Counted from the first letter of the stretch, positions 35,870-47,735 are shown. The stretch: 64,000 bases of DNA from Morella rubra (GCA_003952965.2 CM025851.1:13413111-13477110), one strand, 5' to 3'. Numbers and translations are program-made. The notes: a model not told the origin generated them from the letters alone.

Positions 35870-36330
35870 CATTTCATCTTGCAACTCCTGTGCAAGGCAT
35901 CTTGCATCTCCTGTGCAAGGAACTCTTTTCATCTTGCATCACCTGTGCAAGGCATCTTGCATCTCCTGAATCAACCTATGAGTTCTGACTTCACAACAAC
36001 TTTGTTGCTCCCCTCATCAATAAGAAGAATATAATCTGATTCGGAAATCTCTTCGACGGGATCAGTGACAACCCTCTCTCCGTGGAGGATCGTTAATTAG
36101 AGGAAGTTCATCATCACTTGATCGCTGTGATGATCATACAGCTTCTGGTGGAACAGGTAACTCCTTCTGCTCAACACCCTTTCTGCAACCTTTGGTGGAG
36201 TGGGTATATCTCCCCCTGCTCAACACCCTCTTCTGCAGCCTCTAGTGGAGCGGGTAGCTGCACCCCTATGCTCAACACTCTCTTCAGCAACTTCTGGTGG
36301 AGCGATATCTTCTTCTCTCGCTCAACACCC
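35870..36330 (-). repeat. minisatellites in the Copia element 2 linker
   Basis: About 35875-35970 repeats a CATCTTGCATCTCCTGTGCA unit. About 36135-36330 repeats a ~50-bp unit containing CTTCTGGTGGAG and GCTCAACACCCT four times. Similar units occur singly at 36497-36530 and 37385-37480. Read on the minus strand they code Glu/Gly/Val-rich repeats. Confidence 0.75.
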
Positions 36331-36699
36331 TCCATCACCTTCCTCTTCTGGGGAACCGTCCTGCGTTCCTTCAGTGTCTGTGGCAAACTGAAGCTGTCCA
36401 GGACTGAATATATCTGGAGCACTTTTTTGTATTCACCTGGGTTTGATAACCTTCTGAAGCGATCAGCTCTAGGATCCCATAACCTGTATCCAAATCTTCT
36501 GGTGGAGTGAGTAACTGTTCTTCCAACTCAACACCTATCTTTGCAGCTTGGATACATGTGCAAACACTTTGCACCCAATCACTCTCCAATGACAGGAGGA
36601 TATCTTTCTGTCAGACCACACTATCTCTGGAGCCTCAAGCTTCAACAGACTTGATAGTGTTCTGCTCATCAAGTAACAGGCTGCATATCTGTTACTATC

Positions 36700-37630
36700 A
36701 AAGATACCTCTTTAAAAGGGACCGTAGATCAAAGTGTACCAGGCTCAACAACTTTGATCTTCTCCTAACAGATGGACTAGACTCTTTTTTTGCAAAGGGT
36801 TGGGCGCTTTCCTTCAATTCACCTGGATGCGTGCTTTCTCTGCCAGTGTAGACAACCCTTTCTCCCTCATTGTTGAGTCTCTTGTGCCACAGATTTGGAG
36901 ATGCCTCACCTTCACCTGCTTTGAGGCCATCATCACATATCTTCACATGAGTCGGGAATATCGTGCCACAAATGTGTCCATAAGCGACAACCACAATACC
37001 TTTCATCAACTTCCAGGTATCGTTGCTGAAGCGGTTGTTGTAGCCCTGGCGGTAAAGGGCTGACACAAATATTGGATTTAGCCGGAGGTTTGGCACTTAT
37101 GTAACACCATGGTACATGATACATTGGTCTTTTTCTGATCGCTTACACCTGCGATCTCAGAGGAATTGGAGTTTCCTCTTCTCACTGTACCATAGTCTCT
37201 GGCTCTATACATCATGAAGAAGTCTTTGCGAGGAGCGACGTGGTAGGAAGCTGCTGTGTCTACCACCATTTCTGCACCTGACTCGCAACATGAACATAAC
37301 CTTCTTCAAAATCTCCAGGAAGAGTGAATAAACTTTCACCATCTCCCTCTTTTTCAGCTGGTTGCTAGCCTTCATTTTCTCCAGCTTTTGGTGGAGGAGG
37401 TGACAATGCCTTCTACTCAACACCTTATGCATCTGCTGCAATGTCTGTTGGAGGAGGAGATGCACCTCTACTCAACACCACATGTCATCTCCTGCAGCTT
37501 CATGCACAATCTGTAGGAAAGAGAGACTAAAGCTTCTCCATCTTCCTTGTTGCTGGACTGGCCTTGCTCCCGATGTACTTCCAGTAGTTCTTCTTCATGT
37601 GGCCTTCGATGCCACAAAAGAAACATTTGA
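36700..37630 (-). pseudogene. Copia element 2 gag end, protease and pre-integrase relics
   Basis: On the minus strand: a zinc knuckle CFFCGIEGHMKKNYW near 37630-37580, in which the last Cys is lost; protease VVDTAASYHVAPRKDFF starting at about 37266; and pre-integrase SPNLWHKRL near 36870. Frame changes separate them. The gag part further right (37.8-38.3 kb) is recognisable only in scraps such as LHGLFDPIERKGVKP. Confidence 0.75.
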
Positions 37631-38911
37631 CCTTGTCATTTTGATCACGCCTGGATTCTGGGATCTACTTATGTTTGACCTCTGCCTCTACTTCTCTATC
37701 TACCACTTCTTTGGTGCATTCCTTCTGCAACAAAAGGCATCTGACTGGTCCGTACCAGCCTCCTTCCTTCTAGCTTTCTCATTAAACATGGCATCATTCA
37801 CCATCATATGGTAAGTTTGCCGTTTGGAGCCGAATTGCTAGAGCAATGACCACTAAGAAGAAGGAGCAGAGCTTGTTCTTCATCCCCAACTTTCAGATCT
37901 CTAATGGAAGCTGGTTCACCAGGTTTTGAAACTCACTGTGTGTTCTGCTACAGAGGTGTGCTCTTCAACTTTAGATTGACAAGACACCTCATCAATAACG
38001 CCTTATTCCGAGTAGTCTTGGCCTGATACATACTCTCCACTTCTACCAAGGACGTACACATGTCTCCTAGGCAACATGATGAAACACACTATGGTCGTTT
38101 GATCTGACCAATAGTTCTCCTGTGCAACTTTCTCCAATCTTTCTCTGGCGTCGCGGCTGGTTTTACACCTTTTCTCTCTATTGGATCAAACAATCCATGC
38201 AGTTTAGGAGGTCCTCCATCCTGGGTCTCCAAAGTGTGTAGTTGGACGCCGTAAGATTAATCATTGAACCTTTCGCCATTGATTTTGCCTATATCTGAGG
38301 CTCAAATGGCTTGTTGCTCTATGTTTGGAGTAAAATCTCGCAAAACGGAGCCCACCGTTGCATCCGAAACGGTCGAAATAGTTAGGAATAGGTCCAGTCC
38401 GGCCTAAAAAGGACAAAAATTGGGCCTAAAATGCACAAAATTTGAATCTAGAATATTCCTTCCAGAAACAAAATATTCCGTCCAACGTAATGGAATATTC
38501 ACCGGAAGTGCTGCCGACGATAACGGTTACCGTTACTATAACTCGGCGAGTTGACTCTCCACCTCGGTCCGACTCGGCTTGACTCGCCGAGTTGACTCAG
38601 CGACTCGGTCAAACTCGGACCATACGCTTCCAACTGGGGTGCATGGAGGCGAGTGGCGCTCTTCTTCTGAGCGCGTGACAGCGTGTGTGGAGTTTCTCCA
38701 GCGGCTGGCAGCGCGTGTCAGCGCGTGGGAAGAGTGGGCACACTCGCAAAAACTTCTATCGGTGCGTGTGGGCACGTGCGGTGTCCGTTTGACCCCTGGT
38801 TTGTACCGTTGTGCTCGTCTCGTCGCGAGGAATTCCCAGTTAGCTCCAAAATCTCATTTGGACACAGATTGGGTCTCGACCGAATACAAAAACGAAATTT
38901 CAGCCACTTAC

Positions 38912-38924
38912 AGGCTCTGATACC
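38912..38924 (-). other. primer binding site of Copia element 2
   Basis: TGGTATCAGAGCC on the minus strand, a perfect complement of initiator tRNA-Met, three bases from the LTR. Confidence 0.9.
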
Positions 38925-38927
38925 ACT

Positions 38928-39382
38928 TGTTGAGCACGGAACGAAAAAACACAAACACATGGAGGCCAATATTTAACGTGATTCGGCAACTGCTTACGTC
39001 CACGGAGGAGAGTATTTTGATTTCACTCGCATAACCAAAACTTTACAAACTCTCAACTCTCACACTGCAACTTTCCTCCTCACATTCTCTCTCAACTCAT
39101 GAGGGTGCTCTTCACCGAGGCACACCGAACTCTCTCAATAGAGTTCACATTTATAGAGCAAATACCACCGTGTTAAATGGAGGAGAAATTTCTTCAAGAT
39201 TTGCAGCTTACAAATCTTCTCTTCGGTACAATTACTCCAGTCAGAGGTGACTGGAATTGTCAGGATTTGCGGTTCGCAAATCCTGACTCTATGGAGTGTG
39301 GATTTCGCGCTTTGAGCTTGTCAAGATTTGCAGCCGCAAATCTTGACTCTTCAACTGCAAATCTTGACTCTTCACGCCAAAA
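38928..39382 (-). repeat. 5' LTR of Copia element 2 (right end)
   Basis: 455 bp. It is longer than the other LTR mainly by short repeats such as an extra CAAATCTTGACTCTTCA near 39345-39370. Confidence 0.88.
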
Positions 39383-39602
39383 TGTACAACCCTTCATTTA
39401 CTTGTGATATGCAATGGTCATACCTCCATTTCAGCACACAATGGTTGACATTCAACAAAACCAGAAAATCAGTGACAGAAGCAGCTTTAATTTAGAATAA
39501 TCGGCAATCTTTCTATGAACCAAACCTTTCAAACAGCTTAGATGATGAAAAGGCTTAAGTGTGGGCTAATCTTTTAACTATCTTAGTGTTGCTTACAACA
39601 GG

Positions 39603-39722
39603 GCGTATTAGCTGCTGAAGATATGAAAAATGAGGAAATCAAGGAGGTTTTGAATACAGAGAGCGTAGCTGCAGAGGATATGGGAAACGAGGCAATCAAT
39701 GATGTTTTGAATAGAGAGATCA
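39603..39722 (+). repeat. 60-bp coding-like tandem repeat, exon-like
   Basis: 39603-39662 and 39663-39722 are two 60-bp units translating to AAEDMKNEEIKEVLNTE and AAEDMGNEAINDVLNRE in one frame. A third unit starts GCGTATTA at 42425, beyond the LINE. The sequence is preceded by a T-rich tract and CTTACAACAG, which looks like a splice acceptor. I do not recognise the protein. Confidence 0.6.
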
Positions 39723-42412
39723 ACCAATATGGTTCTTCAGTTTTTCACTTCAGATCGACTGCTAAAGGAACTGAATCATTCGTTTATTGTGCTCCTTCCG
39801 AAGAGAGAAAATTCTACTGTGCATGACTTTCGACCCATTAGTTTATCTATTGTCGCCTATAAAGTTATTGACAAAGTGTTAGTTTCTCAACTGCGCCCTA
39901 TCCTACCGAAGTTGATTTCCAGCAACCAGGTGGCTTTCGTGTCTGGCCGTTCTATTCAAGAGAATTCTGTTTTGGCGCAAGAACTCTTTCACTTCATGAA
40001 ATATAAGTCCGAGACTAAAGGTGTGATTGCTATTAAGTTAGACATGCAGAAAGCGTATGATCGCTTGGAGTGGGGATTTATCTTTAAGGTGTTGCAGAGT
40101 TTCGGGTTCCCGGAGAAGTGGGTTCGTTGGCTGGAGCAATGTGTCTTGACAGTGTCTTATTCAGTTTTGCTGAATGGTAGCTCCTTCGGGTTTTTCAAAC
40201 CGGGCAGGGGGATTCGTCAAGGCGACCCCTTGTCACCGTTTCTTTTTATTTTGTGTTCTGAAGTTATTTCGCGGCTGGTGGTTCATTCGATGGACTTGGG
40301 GATTATACATGGCGTTCCCATCGCACGGGATGCCTTGCCAGTGTCACGTCTTATGTTCGCCAATGATTTAATTTTTTTTTTGCCGTGCCAATTGTCGTGA
40401 AGCTAAGGAAATTGCCACTATTATGCAACGATACTGTTCTTGGTCGGGGTAAGCCATCAATTTTCAGAAGTCATCGGTTGCTTTTAGTAGGAATACTCAC
40501 TCTCAAAATAAGGCTGCTGTTCTTAATGAACTTCAGTTGAAGGAAATGCTTCTTGGGTGTTCTGATCTGGGCTTACCTCTATTTTTGCCTCGATCTAAAT
40601 GTAAGGCATTTTCTGAAGTGAAGGATAAAATTGTCGACAAGCTTAAGGGCTGGAAAGCAAGGGTGCTTTCTCAGGCCAGCCGGACTGTCTTGTTGAGGAG
40701 TGTGGCCTCTGCAATGCCACTTTATCACATGTCTACATTCCTGATTCCGAGATCTTGGTGCTCTGATTTAGACAAACTGTTTAAAGCAAAAGTCGACATT
40801 TTACTCCGAAAGCATGGGCTGAGATTTACCATCCCAAGGAGAAAGGAGGCCTGGGGTTGAGGCTGTTTTATGATATGAATGTGGCACTCATTGCTAAGCT
40901 CGGTTGGCAGCTCTATGACAACCCTTCGAGTGCGTGGTTCAAGCTTTAAAAGCTAAGTACACCGGCGGTGGTCCTCTTCACTGTGCTTCGGCGAAATCTA
41001 ATTTTTCATGGGTGTGGCATGGTATTTGGAAGGTTCGGGATTTATTGGCCAAATGGGTGTGTTGCTTGCCTAAATGTGGGGCTTCGGTAAGAATTTGGCA
41101 GGATCTGTGGATTCCTCTGTTACCTTCCTTCTGTCCAAAGCCTCTGGTGGCTGATTCTATTGGTGAGGAGGATGTAGCCTAGAATCATACCGTTCATAGT
41201 CTTTTTGATTTGAGGCTAATTCTTGGAATATGGAGCTTCTGGTTTCTTTATTCGACCCTACCTCCGTTGTGGCTATTTCTAGTTTGCCACCTCTTAACTT
41301 GTTTGGCAGGGATCGATGGCTTTGGTTGAGGGAGTCGAAAAATTATTTTTCTGTGGCAAGTGCGTATCGGTTGACCAAGCCTTGGACAATGTATGATCAT
41401 CACCCCGTGCAGGGGAGGGAATGGAAGAAGGTTTGGTCTTTACGGATCCAAGATTGTTTAAAATTATTTTTATGGAAATTCTTGCAAGCGGCGCTTCCGG
41501 TACAAGGTTTACTGGCCCCTTTTCTTTCTTCAACCAGTTCTGTTGGGTTTTTGTGTCCTCTTTGTGGGCTGGCAATGGAAACGACAGAACATTTATTTAT
41601 GCGGTGCCAGCTTGCTCGTTTTGCTTGGCATGAGTCTTCTTGGCCGCTGCATATGAAGTTAGTGATTGAGATTCTGTTTGCTGTTTTTGTGAAGCAACTG
41701 ATCATGACTCATCATTTTTTTGGCGTTGGTAAGGCTAGTTTGCAGCATTTTGTGTTGTGCCCTTATATTGTCTTAGACTCAATTTGGCACCTTCACAATG
41801 AGGTGGTTCATAAGTTGGCTCGTCCTGATCTATTGGTGCTTATTGCTTCTATCCGTTGGCGGTTTGGTGAGCATTTAGTTGCTTGGGCAGAGGTTTCGCC
41901 TTCTGCTTGTTTGGTTTGGCTCCCTCCCCCCTTAGGGGGTGTGAATGTTGCCGTGAGGTCTTCTCACTTGGTCTTGGCGGTCGTGCTTCGCGATCATGAG
42001 GGCTCTCCCTGTACTGTGTATACGGAGCGTAGACCTCACCAAAACCTCTTTCTTGGCGAGACTGCTGCTTTGTTTGCTGTGATCCAGATTTTTTCGTTCC
42101 AGCCTGTCTCGTAATTGTTTTGAGAGTGACTGTAGTGTCCTGGTGGCGGATGTGCTTGGTCTGTTTCTCATTCTGGTTGGCAGGCGGAAGAGTGGATGGT
42201 TGCTCTTCATAGTTTTTTCTCCGCTCATGCTGATCATTCACTCAAGTGGATTCCTCGGAGGCTGAATCATTTTGCCCACCGTTTGGCTAAGTGGGTGGAT
42301 TCCTCTGGTTGCTTTGGTTTTCTTGATGTTCATTCGCTTCCTGCTTTTGTTGTTAATTCTGACTTTTCCGATTGTTGATTCCGTTTTATCCTTTCTTATT
42401 AAAAAAAAAAAA
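39723..42412 (+). mobile_element. 5'-truncated L1-type LINE with 12-bp target duplication
   Basis: ATAGAGAGATCA flanks both sides (39711-39722 and 42413-42424). The copy ends in a 13-base A tail. It starts inside the reverse transcriptase region and continues through zf-RVT and RNase H. Removing it joins the 60-bp repeat units in frame. Confidence 0.93.
39729..42375 (+). pseudogene. LINE pol: reverse transcriptase, zf-RVT and RNase H, broken
   Basis: The reverse transcriptase (39729-40400) has FRPISLSIVAYKVIDKVL, IKLDMQKAYDRLEW and GIRQGDPLSPFLF. The catalytic motif reads FANDL where FADDL is expected, so one Asp is lost. Frame changes follow near 40395, 40860-40945 and 41182. The zf-RVT has CPLCGLAMETTEHLFMRC near 41556. 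In the RNase H the first acid is changed (VNVAVRS) while GETAALFAV and ESDCSVLV remain, in two frames. Confidence 0.85.
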
Positions 42413-42424
42413 ATAGAGAGATCA

Positions 42425-43021
42425 GCGTATTAAGATTCTGCTATAAGTTCGAATAAGGAGGATTCGTAGAGGAATTGTCTATCTTTGAAAACAGCATAGC
42501 ACATCCTAAGATTAAGGCATCAAATCAGTTCGAATTATTACCAAATAATATCTTAGCACAATAGCAGTCAATTACTCTATCATCTATTACTCTGTAATTA
42601 ATATCCTATTATTCGGTTGTAAAGAGATTGTAAATTCTATAAATAAAAATCAATCACACACGATTAAGTGTGGTGAGATTTCTGCATCATCGTTTCTTTA
42701 CTATGCTTTTTATGGCTGCTTCTTGGGGTTTACATTTAGGGCATACTTCTATTCTCCAATCTAATCTATAATTTATCGCGGATTTGGTGAAACATTGTGC
42801 ATGAATATCGAAAATAACACGTTTTATGTTATTTCTTGGAAAACAAAAGGATGTATTGTGGTACTAGGGATAGTGCTTCCCAAACGTGTTGTGTGGTGTA
42901 ACTTTATTGCTCCTTCTAGACCTCTGAAGGGAAAAACGGAATAGCAAATGTAACTTTAATTACAACATCTGCATTAATGGGCCTATTTACTTATTTGGGA
43001 GATACATAAGGAGACTAAACT
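42425..43021. other. gene-free DNA downstream of RLP copy 1
   Basis: Continuation of the exon-like repeat to about 42460, then AT-rich DNA. 42600-42690 (GGTTGTAAAGAGATTG...CTATAAAT...CACACA) has the look of an LTR end, but no partner was found. From about 42880 it is the 3' flank of the RLP gene, shared with copy 2. Confidence 0.4.
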
Positions 43022-45709
43022 TTAATTTCTGCGGCCCCTCCAATTAATGCTTCTTCGTACTGGCTGCCCAATTGCGAAAGTCTTCATAAACCAAGTGTAC
43101 TTCTTTGTAATCACAATTTGCCCGATACCAACTCCAAAAACGAATCCACATCCGTAACCCACCACAACTACTTTCCAACTAAACTCAAATGAAGACTCCG
43201 AGCTTTGATTTTGGATGAAGTTTGAAGGTGGATGCACAGAGTTCTCAGAATCTGAACATTTCTTTGACAAAGGGCCTCCGCATAATTCCGGATTGTCAAT
43301 GAACGAATTGTTCTCATATATATCAAACTGTTTCCCACGTGGTATAGGTCCTCTGAGATGATTGTGAGAGACATTAAAGGATGAAAGGAAAGTGAGTTGA
43401 GTTAGCTGTGGAGGGATCTCACATGACAACATGTTTGAAGACAGGTCCAAGGATTCTAGCTCTTTCAAGTCTCCCAAGGAGGATGGGATAGGACCTGTGA
43501 GAAAGTTGTGAGAAAGGTTGAGCAAATAAAGTCCTTTCAGATACCCGAGGACTTCTGGGATTTCTCCTTCGAATTTGTTGCTCGAGAGATCAATAGCAAC
43601 GAAGAAATCAAGGATGTGTCCATATGTCATCTCCATGCCTTTGTTGATCAATGTCATTGAGTAAGTGAAGTTTGTAGACCATGAATATCCTTTCCCTTCG
43701 AGATTAGAATTCACTTCCAGGTACCTCAAGTGCTTTTCATCAATGATTTTCATGGCTTTCCAATTTTCAAAGCATACTGAGGACAACTTACCAGTAATGT
43801 CGTTATTGGAAAGGTCAATAATGTGTAACTTTTGAAAACCACAATCGCGAGCAGAAATTTCCATTTTACCATAGAACCTATTAGCTCGCAAAATGAGAAC
43901 TCTCAACTCTGGAAGAATGCCCAACCAAAAAGGGAAAGTATCATTTATCTGATTGTTTCCAAGATTAAGAACTTCAAGCATGGTACACTTTGCCAATGAT
44001 CTTGGTATCTGCCCTTGAAATTGATTTCGGCTAAAATCAATCATCCTCAATTTGTTCCCTCCTGATAATGTTGAAGGAATGGTTCCATGAAAGTGATTAT
44101 TGTGGAGATTCAAAAACGAAAAGGAATCACTGAAGTTGCCTAAACAGCGAGGAAGCATGCCACTTAACTCATTGCTCGACAAATCAAGAAGAATAAGTGA
44201 GCTGTAATTGCAAATCGATTGTGGGATTGTTCCTGTCAATGTGTTGTTTGAGACTGAATATTCAGAGATGGAAGGTGGTAGGATTGGAATTGACCCTTGA
44301 AGCCTATTAAAATCAAGGTACAGAACGCGTAGATTAGTAGTCCAAGGGAAGAAGACCGGAAGTTGTTCGAAACCTGTTAGAAAGTTATCATATAAATCTA
44401 AAAACCAGAGAGATTTCAAACTCCACATCCATTTTGGAACTTGGCCATCAATTTTGTTATTGGAAAGACTCAAAAATCCTAATTCATCTTGGATCCTTAG
44501 GAAACTTGGGATCTCAAGTAACTGACATGAAGCCAAACCCAATACCTCAAATTTCGGAAAAGTTGTGTTCGTACTAGGCTCTATCACCACTGAAACATTG
44601 TTACTAGAAAGTTGGAGCCAACTAAGGTTTTGGAGTTTCAGAAACTTGTTTAATTTTACTGTGCCATTTAAGCAGTTAAGAGCTAGATTCAGATCTTCAA
44701 GATGTACGAGCCTAAAAAGTGATTGTGGAATTGGACCATATAAGCTATTTTTTGGGAGTCTCAGCATGATTAGTTTGGTAAGGTTACCCAACGAAGATGG
44801 TATTGGTCCAGAGAAATTGCACCTTGAAGCACAAAATGAATTTAAGGACTTAAGGTTACCAATTGAAATTGGTAGCTTACCAGAGAAACTTGTGTCGGAA
44901 AGTATCAGTGATTCTAAGGGGCTGCTTTTGTTAAATTCTGACATTCTTCCTGTGAGATACTTGTTGGATGCTACATTCAGAAGCAAAAGATTGGGTAGAT
45001 GGAAAATTTCTATGGGAAACTCACCGAGCAAGCCATTGTTTGCTAGGACCAAACTTTCCAAAGAAGATAAGTTTGCCAAGATATTTGGTACTGAGGATGA
45101 TATGCTAACTCTATAGAGATATAGTTCTTTCAAGTTTGTTAAGTTTTGAGCTATACCTTGCAGGCCAGGCTTTTGAAGCTCCAAATTTTTGGATGAAAGA
45201 TCTAGGGAAACCAACTTGGAGAGTTCTAAAATTTCTGAAGGGATTGGACTAGAAAATACAGAGTAAGAGAGGTCAAGATGTGTTAGGCTTGATAGCTGCC
45301 TAAAACGAGTTGGGATTCGGGAAAAATTGAAGTGATTATCATAAAGATCAAGGCTTTGAAGGTGAACGAGCTGGAAGAGGCTAGAATTGGAGTTGATAGA
45401 ACCATAGAGACAGCTGCTACTCAAGTTGAGGCTGATGACGTGACCAGTGCCTTCATCGCACTCGACACCATGCCACTTGCAGCAATCGCCGCTTTCAGGC
45501 TTCCACAACGACACCGTCGGATAAGCAGCAGGATCATCAGACGCGGATCGATTAATGATAAAACTTTCCTTGAATTGCAACAAGGCCAATCTCTCATCAT
45601 CATGGCACAGTGGCTGCACGGTAGAAAGAGAGGTAGTAGATATATGACAAAACAACGTCAAGGACACAAGAAAGCGCATGAAGAAGCTCACAGAAAGCAA
45701 GAAACCCAT
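43022..45709 (-). CDS. leucine-rich-repeat receptor-like protein (RLP), copy 1, intact
   Basis: Single exon of 895 residues. Plasma-membrane receptor without a kinase domain, of the Cf-9/RLP type, many members of which sense pathogen or damage signals with SOBIR1. A signal peptide covers about 1-30, followed by the N-terminal cap (CHDDERLALLQFKESF ... GDCCKWHGVECD) and some 25 extracellular LRRs (LxxLxLxxNxxxGxIP), broken by a non-LRR island around NKGMEMTYGHILDFF. Then come four C-terminal repeats, ELCGGPLSKKC, an acidic spacer, a transmembrane helix at about 844-868 (GYGCGFVFGVGIGQ, with GxxxG spacing) and a 27-residue basic tail. A TATAAAAG lies 62-69 bases upstream of the ATG. The ligand cannot be inferred. 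Confidence 0.95.
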   Translation of the reverse strand: MGFLLSVSFFMRFLVSLTLFCHISTTSLSTVQPLCHDDERLALLQFKESFIINRSASDDPAAYPTVSLWKPESGDCCKWHGVECDEGTGHVISLNLSSSCLYGSINSNSSLFQLVHLQSLDLYDNHFNFSRIPTRFRQLSSLTHLDLSYSVFSSPIPSEILELSKLVSLDLSSKNLELQKPGLQGIAQNLTNLKELYLYRVSISSSVPNILANLSSLESLVLANNGLLGEFPIEIFHLPNLLLLNVASNKYLTGRMSEFNKSSPLESLILSDTSFSGKLPISIGNLKSLNSFCASRCNFSGPIPSSLGNLTKLIMLRLPKNSLYGPIPQSLFRLVHLEDLNLALNCLNGTVKLNKFLKLQNLSWLQLSSNNVSVVIEPSTNTTFPKFEVLGLASCQLLEIPSFLRIQDELGFLSLSNNKIDGQVPKWMWSLKSLWFLDLYDNFLTGFEQLPVFFPWTTNLRVLYLDFNRLQGSIPILPPSISEYSVSNNTLTGTIPQSICNYSSLILLDLSSNELSGMLPRCLGNFSDSFSFLNLHNNHFHGTIPSTLSGGNKLRMIDFSRNQFQGQIPRSLAKCTMLEVLNLGNNQINDTFPFWLGILPELRVLILRANRFYGKMEISARDCGFQKLHIIDLSNNDITGKLSSVCFENWKAMKIIDEKHLRYLEVNSNLEGKGYSWSTNFTYSMTLINKGMEMTYGHILDFFVAIDLSSNKFEGEIPEVLGYLKGLYLLNLSHNFLTGPIPSSLGDLKELESLDLSSNMLSCEIPPQLTQLTFLSSFNVSHNHLRGPIPRGKQFDIYENNSFIDNPELCGGPLSKKCSDSENSVHPPSNFIQNQSSESSFEFSWKVVVVGYGCGFVFGVGIGQIVITKKYTWFMKTFAIGQPVRRSINWRGRRN

Positions 45710-45770
45710 ATTGTTATATTGAACTTAGTTTGTGACTCTTCGATGAGCATAATTGGAAGTTTTGTAGACG

Positions 45771-45778
45771 CTTTTATA
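45771..45778 (-). promoter_or_regulatory. TATA box of RLP copy 1
   Basis: TATAAAAG on the minus strand, 62-69 bases before the ATG. RLP copy 2 has a similar CTATAAAAAC at the matching place near 54507-54520. Confidence 0.55.
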
Positions 45779-45799
45779 AACCTAAAACCAGAAGTATTG

Positions 45800-47735
45800 T
45801 GCACACAGAATCTCATTTCACTTCAAGTCAAGACGTCTAGATGGCAAACCTACAAAGGCAGTGGCACATATTTCCAGCTCCCAAGTTTCGTTGTGCTTAT
45901 TTTAGTCCACAACTTCAAGTCAAGTCGTCCCCGTGAGAATAAAGCGTTTTACTTTTTTGGTTTTTTTCGAAAGTCATGACCAGTCACTTTCAGAAGAAAA
46001 AACAAAATAAAAACTCCAACAAAGTAATTAGATGTCCAGAAATATATTATTTTTGAGCTCCTCATTTTCCTGGACAACTTACTCTTCAGACAACTATGTA
46101 TTTGTCCTCATCCTCATGTCTCCAACATCTCCTTCCTACTTCTTCCCGTCCATCTTGCATCTGAATTCTTTTAACTTTCAATATCGAATTCATGAATTCG
46201 AAGGGACTTTTTCGACGATCAATTGTCGACGGAAGGTGGTTTTGGCAAGGTATATTGTGTTCTGTTTCGCATCTGAAGATTCTAAACAAAATGGAAAATG
46301 GAAAACAATTTCTTGTAAATAAGTTCCAGTGAAAGACGTACACATAAGTTGAGTTCTTCCACGCGGGAGACCCCATTGAGGGCAACACCTTTGAAACAAA
46401 GATTTGTGAGATCTTCAGGATCGGCGGAATAGACACACACACAAAGATTTATGGAATATTTACAACATAAACACTATGTAATGCAAAAACAATAATTAAG
46501 AACTTAATAAGTTACTTCTGTAGTCAACAAAACCTGATAATTCCTTGGAGGCTAAGATGACTGACTGAGACTTGTCTTTTGATGGGAATTTTGTAGATAC
46601 GAAGAATCCAAAATGATTAACAATTTTCGAGCATGACTCATAGCTAGTCTACAAAGACAGTGGACTATATCACCTCGGTCTGTTATGCTTATTTTAACCT
46701 TATTTCGAGTCAAGTCGTTCCCGTAACATTAAAGATTCTTTCACTAGACAAGACGTTATTGTTTGGTCTTATTTTCCGAAGACTTCATATTTGCTCGACA
46801 ATCTGCGGAGATGCTTAAACGGCCACCTCGGTCTGTTATGCTTATTTTAACCTCATTTCGAGTCAAGTTGTTCCCGTAATATTAAAGACTCTTTCACTAG
46901 ACAAGACGTTATTGTTTGGTCTTATTTTCCAAAGACTTCATATTTGCTTGACAATCCGCGGAGATGCTTAAATGGCCACATGAACCAAATAATTATCTTC
47001 ACCAATTCATATCTCTTATCTCTACATAAGATTTTGTGGATACCAGTCTTCTAAATCTCTAATACGTTAATTAGTCCAAAGAATTCCACATAGAGAAAAG
47101 TAATTAGAACTCTAGAAGACAATGACCGAGTTAGAAATTTCTCTTGGTTGCAGCCAGAAATTTTTATGAAGCTGAAAGGTACTTTTAAATGGAGTATTGA
47201 AAAGAAGAGAGGGAAATTCTCCTCTATATTGTTCTCACTTTTAATGTTTTAGGAAAAGAATTTTTTCTATTTTTTTACTATTAAAAGCTATTTCTTAGAA
47301 ACATCCTTGAAAAACTGACCGGAAGACCATTCTTTAGAGATGTGTATTTGACGACATCTTACCAACGTTTCCTCGTTGCCTCTTCCCTTTCTCGCTTCCG
47401 AATTATTTGATTTTTTTTTAATATTTTAGAACAAATTGCAAAACAGCGGGGCTACGTGGAGACCAAAAACAATTAATAATACGTATTTTTTAATAAGCAA
47501 TTAATAATACGTATTTATTTGTTTTTAATTATTGAATTGGCTACTAAAAAAAAAAAAAACCCAATTTGGATTTGAGAACTGATTGGGCTGAAGCGAAAGC
47601 CCACTAAAATCTCTGACAGGCCAGCTTTACCCCCTTTGCTCGAGGCTCAGCGTCCGTTGACGTCCCCAATGCAAACCTCCTTTCGCTTTTTAGACACCCA
47701 TGTACGCACTTCACTTACCAAATTACGGAGCTCAC
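45800..47735. other. intergenic DNA between RLP copies
   Basis: The part next to the gene is the RLP copy 1 upstream region. 46203-46250 translates as DDQLSTEGGFGKVY, like the glycine loop of a receptor kinase, but nothing else of a kinase remains. 46671-46976 is a tandem duplication (listed separately). The rest is AT-rich without features. Confidence 0.4.
46671..46976. repeat. 153-bp tandem duplication from an RLP upstream region
   Basis: 46671-46823 and 46824-46976 repeat CACCTCGGTCTGTTATGCTT and what follows, with few differences. A single diverged copy lies at 57308-57455 and related sequence lies just upstream of RLP copies 1 and 2. Confidence 0.8.

Larger units (their letters stand above)
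35274..39382 (-). mobile_element. Copia LTR retrotransposon, minus strand, internally deleted
   Basis: Two LTRs (35274-35695 and 38928-39382) with TG...CA-type ends and a perfect 5-bp duplication TGTAC (35269-35273 and 39383-39387). The primer site and polypurine tract place the 5' end at the right. The 3.2-kb interior has gag, protease and pre-integrase relics and the integrase/RT linker, but no reverse transcriptase or RNase H, so it is a deletion derivative. Confidence 0.9.

Noticed and set aside
35875-35970. CRISPR-like array of short repeats
   Set aside because: Units are adjacent and degenerate without unique spacers, lie inside a Copia element, and the genome is a plant.
42600-42690. 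Isolated LTR end
   Set aside because: Composition fits, but no TG start, partner LTR, primer site or target duplication was found.
44565-45116. 183-codon plus-strand frame (and 45332-45979)
   Set aside because: Antisense shadow of the intact RLP copy 1 LRR coding region; periodic repeats keep the opposite strand open.
46086-46442. Possible receptor kinase remnant
   Set aside because: A single EGGFGKVY-like string is too short to support a feature, and no VAIK lysine or later kinase motifs follow.
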